From: JADJOY01 sp016713535 [NCBI: Deltaproteobacteria bacterium]
Lineage (GTDB): Bacteria > JADJOY01
Reading direction: 5' to 3'
Assembly: GCA_016713535.1 (NCBI GenBank)
Contig: JADJOY010000007.1
Span: 1 to 64,000, forward strand
Length of the DNA stretch: 64,000 nucleotides
The notes beneath the pieces are model-generated. The model made no database searches and was not told where the DNA came from. It saw only the letters and a program-made list of their open reading frames with translations. Shown here one piece after another: positions 1-8,676 of this stretch; the first letter of the stretch is position 1; each line of letters starts with the position of its first letter. Position numbers and translations under genes: made by a program.

Positions 1-26
1 ACTTCCCACCTCGTGTCAACGGCGAG

Positions 27-1291
27 TTAAGTGAGGGCGATGACCGCCTCCCTCCGTGTCGGGTCGTACAGCGTGCCAGTGCGGAGCATGGCGAAGAGCA
101 CCGTGAAGAGGCGGTCGGCGACGATGCGACAGGCGTGTCCGTGGGTCTTCCGCGGGCCTTCACCGCTCGGTAGAGCGCCTGACCCTTTGGATCGTGCTGG
201 GCGTACACCCCTGCCCAGTAGTGCATCGCGGTACGCAGCCGTTCACTGCACGCCCGTCTCATCACCACGATCCGGCGTTTGCCGCTCTGGCGGGTCACGG
301 GTGCCGCCCCGAGAGCAGCCGTAGCTGCTCGTCCCGCCGACGCAGCAGCTCATACGCCTCGCCCACTACGCAGCTCACCACCTTGTCCCCTGCGCCGGGC
401 AGGGACCGGATCACCGCCAGATCGCTCGGCCGGCGCGGAGATCCTGGCGCTGATCCGTCGGGCGGCTCGGTCGAGTCGTCCTCGGTCATCTCCTCGAGGA
501 TCGCCGTCACCCGTTCATCGACCTCGCGCCGCAGCCGGTGAGCCATCTTCAGCTGCGCAACCAATACCCGCACGTGCAGCTCACCCGCACGCACCGTCCC
601 AGCACTCACACCGAGCCCAGGCGCACGCAACGCAGCCGCGGATCCTCGCACGTCACGCGCCGGATCCGATGGTCCTTCAACACCCCCCCAGCCGGGCCAA
701 CGCAAAGCGCCGACCGGCCTGCGGCGTCGGTACGCGCTCCAGCAATGCCCAAAGCCACGGCTCATTCGCCGCCGGGCAATGCACCAGCGCCTGCGGGTAG
801 TAGCCGTTGAGCTCGTCACGAAGCTGGTTGCTCATCCGCACGAGCTGTTCAGTGAGCTCGTCGTGCAGACGCGACGCCTCGCGAAGCTCGGTGACCAGCG
901 GGTCTTCTGCCACTAGTTGCCGAAAGCGGCGTCGATCGGTCCGCAACGCATCGCCGATCACATACCCGTCCCGTCGGTCGTCCTTCGCACCGCCGACGCT
1001 CAGGCGGTCGCGGAAACGATCGACCTGCTTGGGGTTGATCGCGAACACGCCGAAGCCCTGTGCGAGCAGCGTGTCCACGATGGCTCCGCGAGGTGTCTCG
1101 ATACCTACGGCCACTCGATCGGCGCGGCCACCGCTGTGATCCAACAGGTGCTTCACGAGCTGTGCGAGCCCCTCCCCCGAGTGGGGGACGGACGCTTCGT
1201 GCACGATCCGGCCCGCACGATCGAGCACGCACAGTTGATGGAACGTGTTGCCCCAATCCACTCCAGCGAACCAGTCAAAATCCTCGTCCAC
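27..1291 (-). pseudogene. IS110-family transposase, frameshifted remnant
   Basis: The minus strand encodes an IS110-type DEDD transposase in broken pieces. A GTG at 1291 follows a strong GGAGG site and opens an RuvC-like N-terminal domain (FDWFAGVDWGNTFHQL, then INPKQVDRFRDR and GGAKDDRRDG). Reading changes frame near 690 at a run of seven C (plus strand), again near 640-570, again near 305 and again near 150. The C-terminal transposase_20 region (IRSLPGAGDKVVS; then KTHGHACRIVADRLF) and the ending RTGTLYDPTRREAVIALT are recognisable in successive frames, with a stop at 27-29. IS110 transposases are normally about 400 residues in one frame, so the gene cannot give a full protein as written. 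No flanking inverted repeat was seen, which is normal for IS110. Confidence 0.85.
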
Positions 1292-1494
1292 GGCGCACCT
1301 CCTCCCTTGCGTTTGCGACACCGCGGCCCTGCGTGCCTCCCGTCTGCCCTGTATCGGCGCTCGAGGCGCGGGCTTCCCACTGGACGTGAAGAGCACGGCT
1401 ACCCTTCGGGGCGCATGTCCTACACGGGCGCTCGAAGCGCGGGGGCGAGCTGGCGCTCCCGAAGGGCAGACCGGGTGTTCAGGAAAAAAGATAC

Positions 1495-1516
1495 AGGGGC
1501 GAGCGTCAGCTCGCCC
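1495..1516. repeat. REP hairpin at the 3' end of the RAYT gene
   Basis: A short imperfect palindrome (GGGGCGAGC-GTCA-GCTCGCCC) overlaps the last codons and stop of the RAYT gene. The same core recurs at 2119-2141, 17039-17062 (with GACC/GGTC arms) and 50963-50986. Confidence 0.7.
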
Positions 1517-1856
1517 GGAGCCCGGCGACGGCGATGCCGCCCCAGTGGGGATACGCGTCGCGGCATTGCACCAAGCCGGCTCGGACCGGGTTCTCGATGA
1601 CGTACGCGGCGACTCGCGCGACCTCCTCGTCACGCCGCAGGAAGTGATCCCAGAACCCGCGCTGCCAGATCCGCTCGGGCGCGCCTCGAGCGCGCAGCTC
1701 GCGAGACGCGTTGGCCTTGATCCGTCCCACGAGTTGGACGATGTCGCACCGGTGAGACGGCGATGCGACGACGTGCACGTGATCCAGCATCACGCAGTAG
1801 GCGTACACGACCACTCCGGTGGCGGCGGAGACCCGCCCCAGAACACCCACCGTCAC
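1506..1856 (-). CDS. REP-associated tyrosine transposase (RAYT, Y1_Tnp family)
   Basis: The protein has the Y1 HUH nuclease core: the metal-binding HVH in YCVMLDHVHVVA and the tyrosine helix VAAYVIENPVRAGLV typical of TnpA-REP proteins. In-frame homology continues upstream of the GTG at 1856 (GDPNRICSLTFCTFDRRPIF, to about 1960) but contains no start codon and meets a stop, so the N-terminus is probably misread or broken. RAYTs are single-copy relatives of IS200/IS605 transposases thought to cut and disperse REP hairpins. The gene's own 3' end lies inside such a hairpin (1495-1516) and more copies lie upstream (2031-2226), the usual RAYT setting. Whether it is still active cannot be told from sequence. 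Confidence 0.85.
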   Translation of the reverse strand: MTVGVLGRVSAATGVVVYAYCVMLDHVHVVASPSHRCDIVQLVGRIKANASRELRARGAPERIWQRGFWDHFLRRDEEVARVAAYVIENPVRAGLVQCRDAYPHWGGIAVAGLRAS

Positions 1857-2030
1857 GCGCGCCAGCTCATCCTTCGCGAAGATCGGCCTTCGATCGAAGG
1901 TACAGAAGGTGAGCGAGCAGATCCGGTTCGGGTCGCCGTAGACCGCGAGATCGAGCCGGATCCGTCGCCGAGTTCAACCTGCGGGCGTCATCGCGCGCCG
2001 CCATCCGCAAGAGCGGTGCCGGTCGATCGC

Positions 2031-2226
2031 CACCGCGGGCGGGCTCACGCCCGCCCCTACGCTACCACGGGACGTCCGGTGGATGGGGAGGCGATCCCAT
2101 CGGACGTTGCGTGGCTGTGTAGGGGCGAGCGTCAGCTCGCCAGACTTCTAGAGCGGCGGTCGCGATCGAAGGTCGCAGTCTCGCCGCAGTCACACGACCC
2201 GGGCGGGCTCACGCCCGCCCCTACGC
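2031..2226. repeat. Cluster of three REP hairpins upstream of the RAYT gene
   Basis: Three palindromes lie in this gene-free stretch: GGGCGGGCTCACGCCCGCCC near 2038-2057 and again near 2201-2220, each followed by CTACGCT, and between them a GGGGCGAGC...GCTCGCC copy at 2119-2141. Sequence next to the two outer copies (ACGGGACGTC-GGTGGATG) is also repeated. The rest of 1860-2258 holds nothing else I can recognise. Confidence 0.75.
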
Positions 2227-2258
2227 TCCCATGGGACGTCTTGTGGATGTGCCCGCCG

Positions 2259-3458
2259 CTACACGGCGACGGCGCGCGGCGCGGGGGTGAACTCGACGTC
2301 GAGGTACTCGGGGCCGCGGAAGGCGAGGCCGACGATGCCCGAGCGGCCGTCGCGGGCGAGGCGCAGATCGGGCAGCCGGTCGAAGAGCGCCTCCATGGCG
2401 ACGCGCGCTTCCGCGTACGCGAGGCGGGAGCCGGCGCAGAAGTGCCGCCCCTGGCCGAAGCCGAGCATGGCGCTCGTATCGCGGCGAAGGTCCCAGGCGG
2501 CGGGCCGATCGAACACCGCCGGGTCGCGGTTCGCCGCGCCGATCGAGAGCAAGAGCCGCGAGCCCGCCTCCAGCTCGTAGCCCGCGATCGTCGTGGGCCG
2601 CACGTTCTCGCGCCACACGAGCTGCACCGGCCCCTCCCAGCGCAGCGTCTCGTCCATCACCGGCTGGAGCAGCTCACGGTTCGCGCGCACCTCGTCGAGG
2701 ACGTCGGGGTGCCTGAGCAGCGCGGTCATTGCGTTGCCGATCAGGTGGTACGTGGTCTCGGCGCCGGCGATCACGAGCAGCCGGAGGAAGCTCGTGACCT
2801 CGTCGTTGGTCAGGCGCTCGCCGTCGATCTCGGCGTGGACGAGCTGGCTCACCATGTCGCCGGTCGGCTCGCGGCGGCGGCTCTCGATCACCGGCTCGAA
2901 GTACTTGCCGAGCTTGTGCGCGGCCTTCATGCCGGCGACAGGGTCGCTGCCGACGCGCGTGAGGTCGATCGCCCAGCGGTGCACCTGGTCGTAGTCCTCG
3001 ACCGGCAGCCCGAGGATGGTCACGAACACCCGGAGCGGGAACGTGAACGTGAACGCCTCGACCAGGTCCGCGCGCCCCTCGTGGACGAAGCGGTCGATGA
3101 GGTCGTGGGCGATCTTCTCCATCCGCCCCGGCAGGTCGCCGCGCAGCGCGCGCGGCGCGAGATACGGCGTGATGAGCTGGCGGTGCTTGGTGTGCTCGCG
3201 CCCGTCCATCTCGATGACGGTGCGGCCGATCACGAAGCCGATGCCCGCGTGGTTGGCCTTGCTCGAGAAGAGGTCGTCGTCGACCAGTGCCTTCACGACG
3301 TCGGCGTGGCGGGTGATCAGGAACCCCTCGTAGCCCGTGCCCCACAGCTTGAGCACCGGCGACTCGACGCGCAGCCGGTCGTAGACCGAATACGGATCGG
3401 GGACCGGCGCCGACTCGTTGCCGCCGAAGAGATCGATCAGCGTGACCGTGTCGCTCAT
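2259..3458 (-). CDS. Cytochrome P450
   Basis: A 399-residue soluble P450 with the I-helix AGAETT, the K-helix ExxR in DETLRW, and the haem loop FGQGRHFCAG whose Cys (about residue 341) is the thiolate ligand. It should hydroxylate a hydrophobic substrate using electrons from a separate ferredoxin, none of which is encoded here. The ATG at 3458 overlaps the stop of the acyl-CoA dehydrogenase upstream (ATGA), so it is the last gene of a ligase-ACAD-ACAD-P450 transcription unit. In that setting the likely substrate is a sterol, terpenoid or branched fatty acyl chain; that is inference from neighbours. The family is certain, the substrate is not. Confidence 0.95.
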   Translation of the reverse strand: MSDTVTLIDLFGGNESAPVPDPYSVYDRLRVESPVLKLWGTGYEGFLITRHADVVKALVDDDLFSSKANHAGIGFVIGRTVIEMDGREHTKHRQLITPYLAPRALRGDLPGRMEKIAHDLIDRFVHEGRADLVEAFTFTFPLRVFVTILGLPVEDYDQVHRWAIDLTRVGSDPVAGMKAAHKLGKYFEPVIESRRREPTGDMVSQLVHAEIDGERLTNDEVTSFLRLLVIAGAETTYHLIGNAMTALLRHPDVLDEVRANRELLQPVMDETLRWEGPVQLVWRENVRPTTIAGYELEAGSRLLLSIGAANRDPAVFDRPAAWDLRRDTSAMLGFGQGRHFCAGSRLAYAEARVAMEALFDRLPDLRLARDGRSGIVGLAFRGPEYLDVEFTPAPRAVAV

Positions 3459-4567
3459 GCGCTCCTCGCGTCGCCTTCTCGGTCGTCGTCGCGCGGCCCG
3501 TCGATCACCAGCGCCGCGAGCTCGTCGAGCCAGTGCTCGCTCCCGCCCCAGTCCTGCCCGAGGGTGAGCAGCCGCTTGTAGAAGAGGTGGAGGTCGACCT
3601 CCCAGGTGAAGCCCGCGCCGCCCAGGATCTGGATCGCCTCGGCGGCCACCTGCGGGTAGTGCTCGGACGCGAAGCTCTTGGCGAGCGCCGCGGCGCGGTG
3701 GCGCTCGATGGGATGGGCGGCGTCCGCAGCCCAGAGCGCGTAGTAGGCGCCGGCACGTCCGGTCTCGACGGTCTGCAGCATGGTCGCGCAGAGGTGCGCT
3801 ACCGCCTGGAACGACCCGATCGGCTTGCCGAACTGAACACGGGTCTTGGCGTAGTCGACGGCGAGTGTGAGCGCGGCCTGGGCCGCGCCGAGGCCATCCA
3901 CGGCGAGCGCGATCGCGACGCGGTCCACCGCGGGCGCGAGCGCCTCGATCGGCCCGAGGAGCTCGCCGGGTGTGTCGTCGAGGGTGAGCGTCGCGAAGCG
4001 GCGCGTGCCGTCGATCGTGACCTCGGGCTCGACGCGCACACCGGGCGCGTCGCGGCGTACGGCCCACACGTGGCTGCCGGCGGTCACGACGAAGAGGCTC
4101 GCGGACTCGCCGCCCTGGACGTTCACCTTGCGGCCGGTGAGACGGCCTTCGGCCTCGTCGGTCACGGGCGCGTGCCAGCGGCCGAAGCTGGCACCCGCGT
4201 CGACGAGTGCGAGGGTGGCGATCGAGTCGCCGCTCGCGAGGGCGGCCAAGTGGTCGCGAGCTTCGAGCGCCACGAGCGCGCTGGTCGCGCCGACGCAGCT
4301 CGCGAGGAACGGTCCGGGGTGTGCGACGCGGCCGAGCTCCTCGAGCACCACTCCCGCCTCGACCATGCCGGCGCCGACGCCGCCCGCGTCCTCGGGGACG
4401 AGCAGGCCCACGAGGCCGAGGTCGACCATCCCGCGCCACACGGCGTCGGTGGTGCCGCGGCGATCGCTCCAGCGCTCGCGCACCCACGCGAGCGGCGCCT
4501 GATCGGCGAGGAAGCGCCGCACCGTGCTGCGCAGCTCCTCCTGCTCGGCGGTGAAGAAGGCGTCCAT
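3455..4567 (-). CDS. Acyl-CoA dehydrogenase, small FadE28-like subunit type
   Basis: A 370-residue acyl-CoA dehydrogenase fold: N-terminal helical domain (FFTAEQEELRSTVRRFLADQ), middle beta domain and C-terminal helices with TRVQFGKPIGSFQ and QILGGAGFTWE. The region that carries a catalytic Glu in MCAD-like enzymes reads HLFYKRLLT, without the usual EGT motif. This is typical of the members that pair with a second, different ACAD to form an alpha2beta2 enzyme acting on steroid side chains. The start MDAFF (ATG 4567) is chosen because homology begins there; MHM at 4573 is equally possible. It is followed with a 4-base overlap by the P450 and preceded by a second ACAD at 4968-6284. Confidence 0.88.
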   Translation of the reverse strand: MDAFFTAEQEELRSTVRRFLADQAPLAWVRERWSDRRGTTDAVWRGMVDLGLVGLLVPEDAGGVGAGMVEAGVVLEELGRVAHPGPFLASCVGATSALVALEARDHLAALASGDSIATLALVDAGASFGRWHAPVTDEAEGRLTGRKVNVQGGESASLFVVTAGSHVWAVRRDAPGVRVEPEVTIDGTRRFATLTLDDTPGELLGPIEALAPAVDRVAIALAVDGLGAAQAALTLAVDYAKTRVQFGKPIGSFQAVAHLCATMLQTVETGRAGAYYALWAADAAHPIERHRAAALAKSFASEHYPQVAAEAIQILGGAGFTWEVDLHLFYKRLLTLGQDWGGSEHWLDELAALVIDGPRDDDREGDARSA

Positions 4568-4639
4568 GTGCATCAGCCTCGGCCGCGGGCGCTCGCCCCC
4601 GTGGGGGCGGGGCGGCGGGGAGGCTGCTAGGGACGTCCG

Positions 4640-4895
4640 GGAAGACGATCCGGGCGGGGACGCGGGCGGGCTCACGCCCGCCCCTACACTCCTGTGCGAC
4701 GTCCGGGGTGAACGCGACGATCCCCCTACCCTGGACGCCGGGGACGGGGGGGGGGTGCATCCGGGGGGACGATCCGGGCGGCGCGGACGCGGGCGGGCTC
4801 ACGCCCGCCCCTACACTCCTGTGCGACGTCCGGGGTGAACGCGACGATCCGGGCGGCGCGGACGCGGGCGGGCTCACGCCCGCCCCTACGAGCAA
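4640..4895. repeat. Tandem array of REP-containing units
   Basis: Three consecutive copies of a unit holding GGGCGGGCTCACGCCCGCCC plus CTAC are found at about 4668, 4793 and 4868. They are joined by a shared linker that reads roughly ACGTCCGGGGTGAACGCGA. A G-run (4743-4753) interrupts copies one and two. The array fills the gap between the two acyl-CoA dehydrogenase genes; no gene is present in it. Confidence 0.75.
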
Positions 4896-4967
4896 CCGCG
4901 GCGTGCGGCGCGGCCGCGACGGTGCGCGGCCCTCCAGGAGCCTCGCCTCGACGAAGCGGTTCGGGTC

Positions 4968-6284
4968 CTATCGTCCGGCACGCGACGCGCGCCCATCCTC
5001 GGCCCGTAGGGGCGGGGCCTGTCCCCGCCCGCAGGAGTCGGTGGCGGCGAAGCCGCCTCGGGCGGGGATGAACCCCGCCCCTACGAGCAACCGCGGCGTG
5101 CGGCGCGGCGGAGACGAGCGCGGAGTTCGCGATCTCGGCAGCCCGAGCACGCGCGCGGCGATGATGTTGCGGTTGACCTGGGTGGTGCCGCCGGCGATCG
5201 AGGTGGCGCGGACGTAGACGCGCTGCTCGCCCCAGCGCCCCGAGTTGGCCGCCGGGCCGAGCACGCGCCCCGCCGTAGCGGCGATCGCGTTCTCGGTGTC
5301 GGACCACACCAGCTTGGCGAGCGAGCCCTCGGGACCGGGCGGGCGGCCGAGCACGCTCGCCGAGAGCGCGCGGTCGGCGAGGAACTTCATGTGCTCGGCG
5401 AGCATGTAGGCACGCGCCAGCTCGCGGCGTTTCATCGGATCGGCCGTCACCGGCGCGCCGTCGACCACCGTGGCGCGCGCGTCCTCGATCAGTCGCGCGA
5501 CGCGCTTGCGCACCTGGAGGTGCAGCGACGCCACCCCGGCGCGCTCGTGGCTGAGTGTCGCCATCGCGACCTTCCATCCGCCGTCGAGCGGACCCAGCAG
5601 TGCGCTCGCCGGCACCCGCACGTCCTCGAAGAAGAGCTCCGCGAACTCGCGCCCGCCGGTGATGGTGACGATCGGGCGGATCACGATGCCCGGCGTTCGA
5701 AGATCGACCAGCAGGCACGAGATCCCTTCGTGCTTCGCGGCCCCTGCGTTCGTACGCACCAGGAGCTCGCACCAGTCGGCATATTCGCCGAGGGTGTTCC
5801 AGACCTTCTGGCCGTTCACCACGAAATGGTCGCCATCGCGGACCGCGCGGGTGGTGATCGAGGCGAGGTCGCTGCCGGCGTTGGGCTCGGAGAAGCCCTG
5901 GCACCAGATCTCGTCGCCACGCAGCATCGGCCTCAGGAACCGGCTTCGCTGCGCGGCGGTGCCGTAGGTCATGATCGCGGGCGCGATGTTGGAGAGGCCG
6001 ATCACGTTGATCGGTCCGGGCGCCTCGGCGCGGCTCATCTCTTCCGTGAGCACCACCTGCTCGATCACGCTCGCCGCGCGTCCGCCGTACTCCTTCGGCC
6101 ACGACATGCCCGCGTAGCCCGCGTCGGCCAGCGTGCGGTTCCACGCCCGCAGCCGCTCGACGAGCTCGGGTGTCAGGTCGTCGCGGACCGTCACGCCGCG
6201 CAGCTCGGCGGGCAGGTTCGCCGCGAGCCACGCGCGCACGGCGGCGCGGAAGACCTCGGCGTCGGGTGGGTAGCGGAAGTCCAT
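4968..6284 (-). CDS. Acyl-CoA dehydrogenase, FadE29-like, with repeat-derived C-terminal tail
   Basis: An ACAD of 438 residues beginning MDFRYPPDAEVFRAAV. The FAD/acyl-CoA signature GFSEPNAGSDLAS, the NGQKVWNT strand and the closing IAGGTTQVNRNIIAARVLG motif are intact. Native family members end at about residue 390, just after VLGLPR. Here the frame runs on for about 45 residues through two REP hairpins (5000-5100), giving a low-complexity tail rich in Arg, Pro and Gly, so the true stop was probably lost to repeat insertion or a sequencing indel. It sits between the acyl-CoA ligase and a shorter ACAD, and the pair could form a heterotetrameric dehydrogenase as ChsE1-ChsE2 do in mycobacteria. 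Confidence 0.9.
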   Translation of the reverse strand: MDFRYPPDAEVFRAAVRAWLAANLPAELRGVTVRDDLTPELVERLRAWNRTLADAGYAGMSWPKEYGGRAASVIEQVVLTEEMSRAEAPGPINVIGLSNIAPAIMTYGTAAQRSRFLRPMLRGDEIWCQGFSEPNAGSDLASITTRAVRDGDHFVVNGQKVWNTLGEYADWCELLVRTNAGAAKHEGISCLLVDLRTPGIVIRPIVTITGGREFAELFFEDVRVPASALLGPLDGGWKVAMATLSHERAGVASLHLQVRKRVARLIEDARATVVDGAPVTADPMKRRELARAYMLAEHMKFLADRALSASVLGRPPGPEGSLAKLVWSDTENAIAATAGRVLGPAANSGRWGEQRVYVRATSIAGGTTQVNRNIIAARVLGLPRSRTPRSSPPRRTPRLLVGAGFIPARGGFAATDSCGRGQAPPLRAEDGRASRAGR

Positions 6285-6317
6285 GGTCAGGTCGCCGCCC
6301 GTCCTCGCCAGCGGCCG

Positions 6318-6445
6318 TGCTTCGGGCGGGGACGGGCCCCGCCCCTACGCCCAATCTGCGGGTGGACGCGTGGACCGGAACGAACCCCGCCCCTACGCCG
6401 AACCGTAGGGGCGGGGTTACCGCCCGGCGGTTCCGCGGCGACCCG
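6318..6445. repeat. REP hairpins between ligase and ACAD genes
   Basis: Three related palindromic elements with cores GGGGACGGGCCCCGCCCCTACG, CCCCGCCCCTACG and its reverse GTAGGGGCGGGG lie in the 180-base gap. The last two face each other. No gene or promoter is recognisable here. Confidence 0.6.
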
Positions 6446-6464
6446 CCCACGCAGATCGCCGCGC

Positions 6465-8025
6465 TCATATCGCCCGCTCCCGCCCTTGCCAGTAGGGCTC
6501 GCGGAGCTTGCGCTTCATGAGCTTGCCGCTCGGGTCGCGCGGCAGCGCCTCGACCAGGTCGATCGAGCGCGGGATCTTGTAGCGCGCGAGGCGCGTCGCG
6601 CAGTGGGCGAGCAGCTCTTCGATCAGCGCCGCGTCCGCGCGGATGCCGCTCTCCGGCGCGACCACCGCCTTCACCTCTTCGCCCCACTCGGGGTGCGGGA
6701 TCCCGAACACCGCCACGTCGGCCACCTTCGGGTGAGCGAGGATCGCGCCCTCCACCTCGGCGGGGTAGATGTTCACGCCGCCCGAGATGATCATGTCGAT
6801 CTTGCGATCGCACAGGAAGAGGTAGCCGTCGGCGTCGAGGTAGCCCATGTCACCGGCGGTGAAGAGCCCGCCCCGGCGCGCCGCGCGGGTCTTCTCGGGG
6901 TCGCCGCCGTACTCGAAGTCGCTGTGCGAGCGCATGTAGACCGTCCCCACCACCCCGGGCGGGCACTCGTTGCCGTCGTCGTCGAACACCCGCACCTCGC
7001 CGCCCGCCCACGCGCGCCCGACGGTGCCAGGACGCGCGAGCCACTCGTCGGCGCGCACCAGCGTCCCGCCGCCTTCGGTCGAGCCGTAGTACTCGTAGAC
7101 GATCGGACCCCACCACTCGAGGATCCGGCGCTTCACGTCCACCGGGCACGGCGCCGCCGCGTGGACCACCGCGCGCAGGCTGCGCACGTCGTAGCGGCGG
7201 CGGGTCTCCTCGGGGAGCGCGAGCAGGCGGTGGAGCTGGGTCGGCACCAGATGCGTGGTGGTGACGCGGTGGCGCTCGATCAGGCGCAGCGCCTCCTCGG
7301 GGTCCCATTGATCCATGAGCACCACCGGGTGATCGAGGTGGAGCGAGAACCAGCCGTGGATCATGGGGGCCAGGTGGTACATCGGCGACGCCACCAGGTG
7401 GACGTGGTCGTCGCCGCGCGCCACGTCGTAGCGGAAGAGGTGCGCCGCCTGGAAGCCGATCGCCACGTCGGGGTCGATCGCCATGAGCTTGCGCCGCACA
7501 CTCTTGGGTCGACCGGTGGTGCCCGAGGTGTAGGGCAGGAGCTGGCCGGCGACGCGGTTCGCGGGCAGGCCCGCGGGCTGGTCGCGGACGAGCTCGGCGA
7601 GGGACGTGAAGCCCGCGATCGCCCCGACGGCGAGCCGCGCGCTCTCGGGCACGTTGGCCTCTCGGGCCGCCGCGCTCGCGACCTCGGCGAGGCGCTCGTG
7701 GGTAACGAACGCGCGCCGGCGCGTCGGCGAGGATGTACGCCACCTCGGCGGCCGTGAGGTGGGTGTTGATCGGCGTGACCTGGAGCCCGGTCTGCATCGC
7801 CGCGAGCATCACCTCGTAGATCGCGCGGCCGTTGGGGAGCAGCACCGCGACCACGTCGCCGGTCGTGAGCCCGAGGGCCCGGAGCGCGTGGGCGAGCCGG
7901 TTCCCGCCCTCCCACAGCTCGCGCGCGCTCACCTCGCGGCCGTCGGGCTCGACGAGCGCTCCGCGGCGCTCGTCCCACGCGAGCGCGCTTCGCCAGAAGC
8001 CAGGAACGGGTGGTGTCTGGTTCAC
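6465..8025 (-). CDS. AMP-forming acyl-CoA ligase (FadD-like), one frameshift
   Basis: An ANL-superfamily acyl-CoA synthetase that would activate a carboxylic acid with ATP and CoA. The N-terminal half starts at GTG 8025 (MNQTPPVPGFWRSALAW...AEVAYILADAPAR). Reading must then shift by one base near 7720 to continue FVTHERLAEVASAAA and the C-terminal half. That half carries the AMP-binding signature PYTSGTTGRPK, the YGSTEGG motif, GDMGYLDADGY, the hinge DRKIDMIISGGVNIYP and the catalytic-Lys region PSGKLMKRKLRE. Rejoined length is about 519 residues, normal for the family. It is the first gene of the catabolic unit and is driven from the divergent promoter carrying the palindrome at 8061. The single shift is probably a sequencing error. 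Confidence 0.88.
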
Positions 8026-8060
8026 GAGAAGTGCGGTTTCGCGGCCGATTCACGCGGGAG

Positions 8061-8075
8061 TTGACGGTTCGTCAA
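8061..8075. promoter_or_regulatory. Palindromic operator TTGACG-N3-CGTCAA in a divergent promoter
   Basis: A perfect 6-base inverted repeat with a 3-base centre (GTT) lies 36 bases upstream of the ligase start (minus strand) and upstream of the DUF35 gene (plus strand). The same palindrome with another centre occurs at 14855. Each half resembles a -35 TTGACA box, so a bound repressor would block both directions. Size and symmetry fit a TetR-type regulator; the actual protein is unknown. Confidence 0.65.
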
Positions 8076-8184
8076 ATTCCGTGTGTTGATACCATGCACG
8101 CCCAAGCGGGGAAACCACCGCTTGCGGCGCGAGCTCGCTCGCCCCCCCATCCTCGCTGTCGTTCCGCCACCGGAGCCTCGCGCC

Positions 8185-8676
8185 GTGGAAGCCTGGCACC
8201 CGTTCCGCATCCTCCCTGCCCTCGACGACTCGAACCGTGTCTTCTGGACCAGCGGCGAGAGCGGCGCGCTCGCGATCGTGCGCTGCCGCGCGTGCGGGTT
8301 CTGGATCCACCCACCCTCGCCGATCTGCCCGAGCTGCCTGGGGCGCGACCTCACGCCACAGCCGGTGAGCGGGCGCGGCACGCTGGTGAGCTTCACGGTG
8401 AACCACCAGCCGTGGATCCCGGGCTTCGACCCGCCGTACGTGATCGCGCTCGTCGAGCTCGACGAGCAGCCCGGGCTGCGCATCACCAGCAACCTCGTGG
8501 GCTGCGCGATCGAGAAGGTGGAGATCGGGCTGCCGGTCGAGATCCTCTTCGACGAGTACGACGGCGTCTGGATCCCGCTCTTCCAGCCCACCGCCGATGC
8601 GTTCGAGCCCGGGGCGGGCGAAGGTGGTGGTGCCGTGGGCGCCGCGGCCGACGCCAGCGAGGAGGGCGCGCCATGA
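8185..8676 (+). CDS. DUF35 OB-fold/zinc-ribbon acyl-CoA-binding protein (ChsH2-like)
   Basis: A DUF35 protein of about 163 residues: a rubredoxin-like zinc ribbon (CRACG and CPSC, about 12 residues apart) followed by an OB-fold (GTLVSFTVNHQPWIPGFDPPYVIALVELDEQPG). DUF35 proteins hold acyl-CoA for partner thiolases or aldolases; in Mycobacterium ChsH2 and Ltp2 form a retro-aldolase. The thiolase gene follows with ATGA overlap, supporting such a complex. GTG 8185 is chosen because it follows GGAG at 8172 and because the alternative TTG at 8083 lies almost on the operator and would hardly be transcribed. Unlike mycobacterial ChsH2, no MaoC hydratase domain is fused. Confidence 0.85.
   Translation: MEAWHPFRILPALDDSNRVFWTSGESGALAIVRCRACGFWIHPPSPICPSCLGRDLTPQPVSGRGTLVSFTVNHQPWIPGFDPPYVIALVELDEQPGLRITSNLVGCAIEKVEIGLPVEILFDEYDGVWIPLFQPTADAFEPGAGEGGGAVGAAADASEEGAP

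Noticed and set aside
1245-3581. Very long plus-strand open frame opposite the P450 gene
   Set aside because: It is the antisense shadow of a clear P450 with all motifs on the minus strand; long shadows are expected at this GC content.
4726-6813. 695-codon minus-strand frame across ACAD and ligase genes
   Set aside because: Arg/Gly/Pro-rich composition with no family motifs; it overlaps two true genes in another frame and ends in repeats.
8083-8184. Longer start (TTG 8083) for the DUF35 protein
   Set aside because: It lies within 8 bases of the operator, so transcription would begin too late; homology and a GGAG site support 8185.
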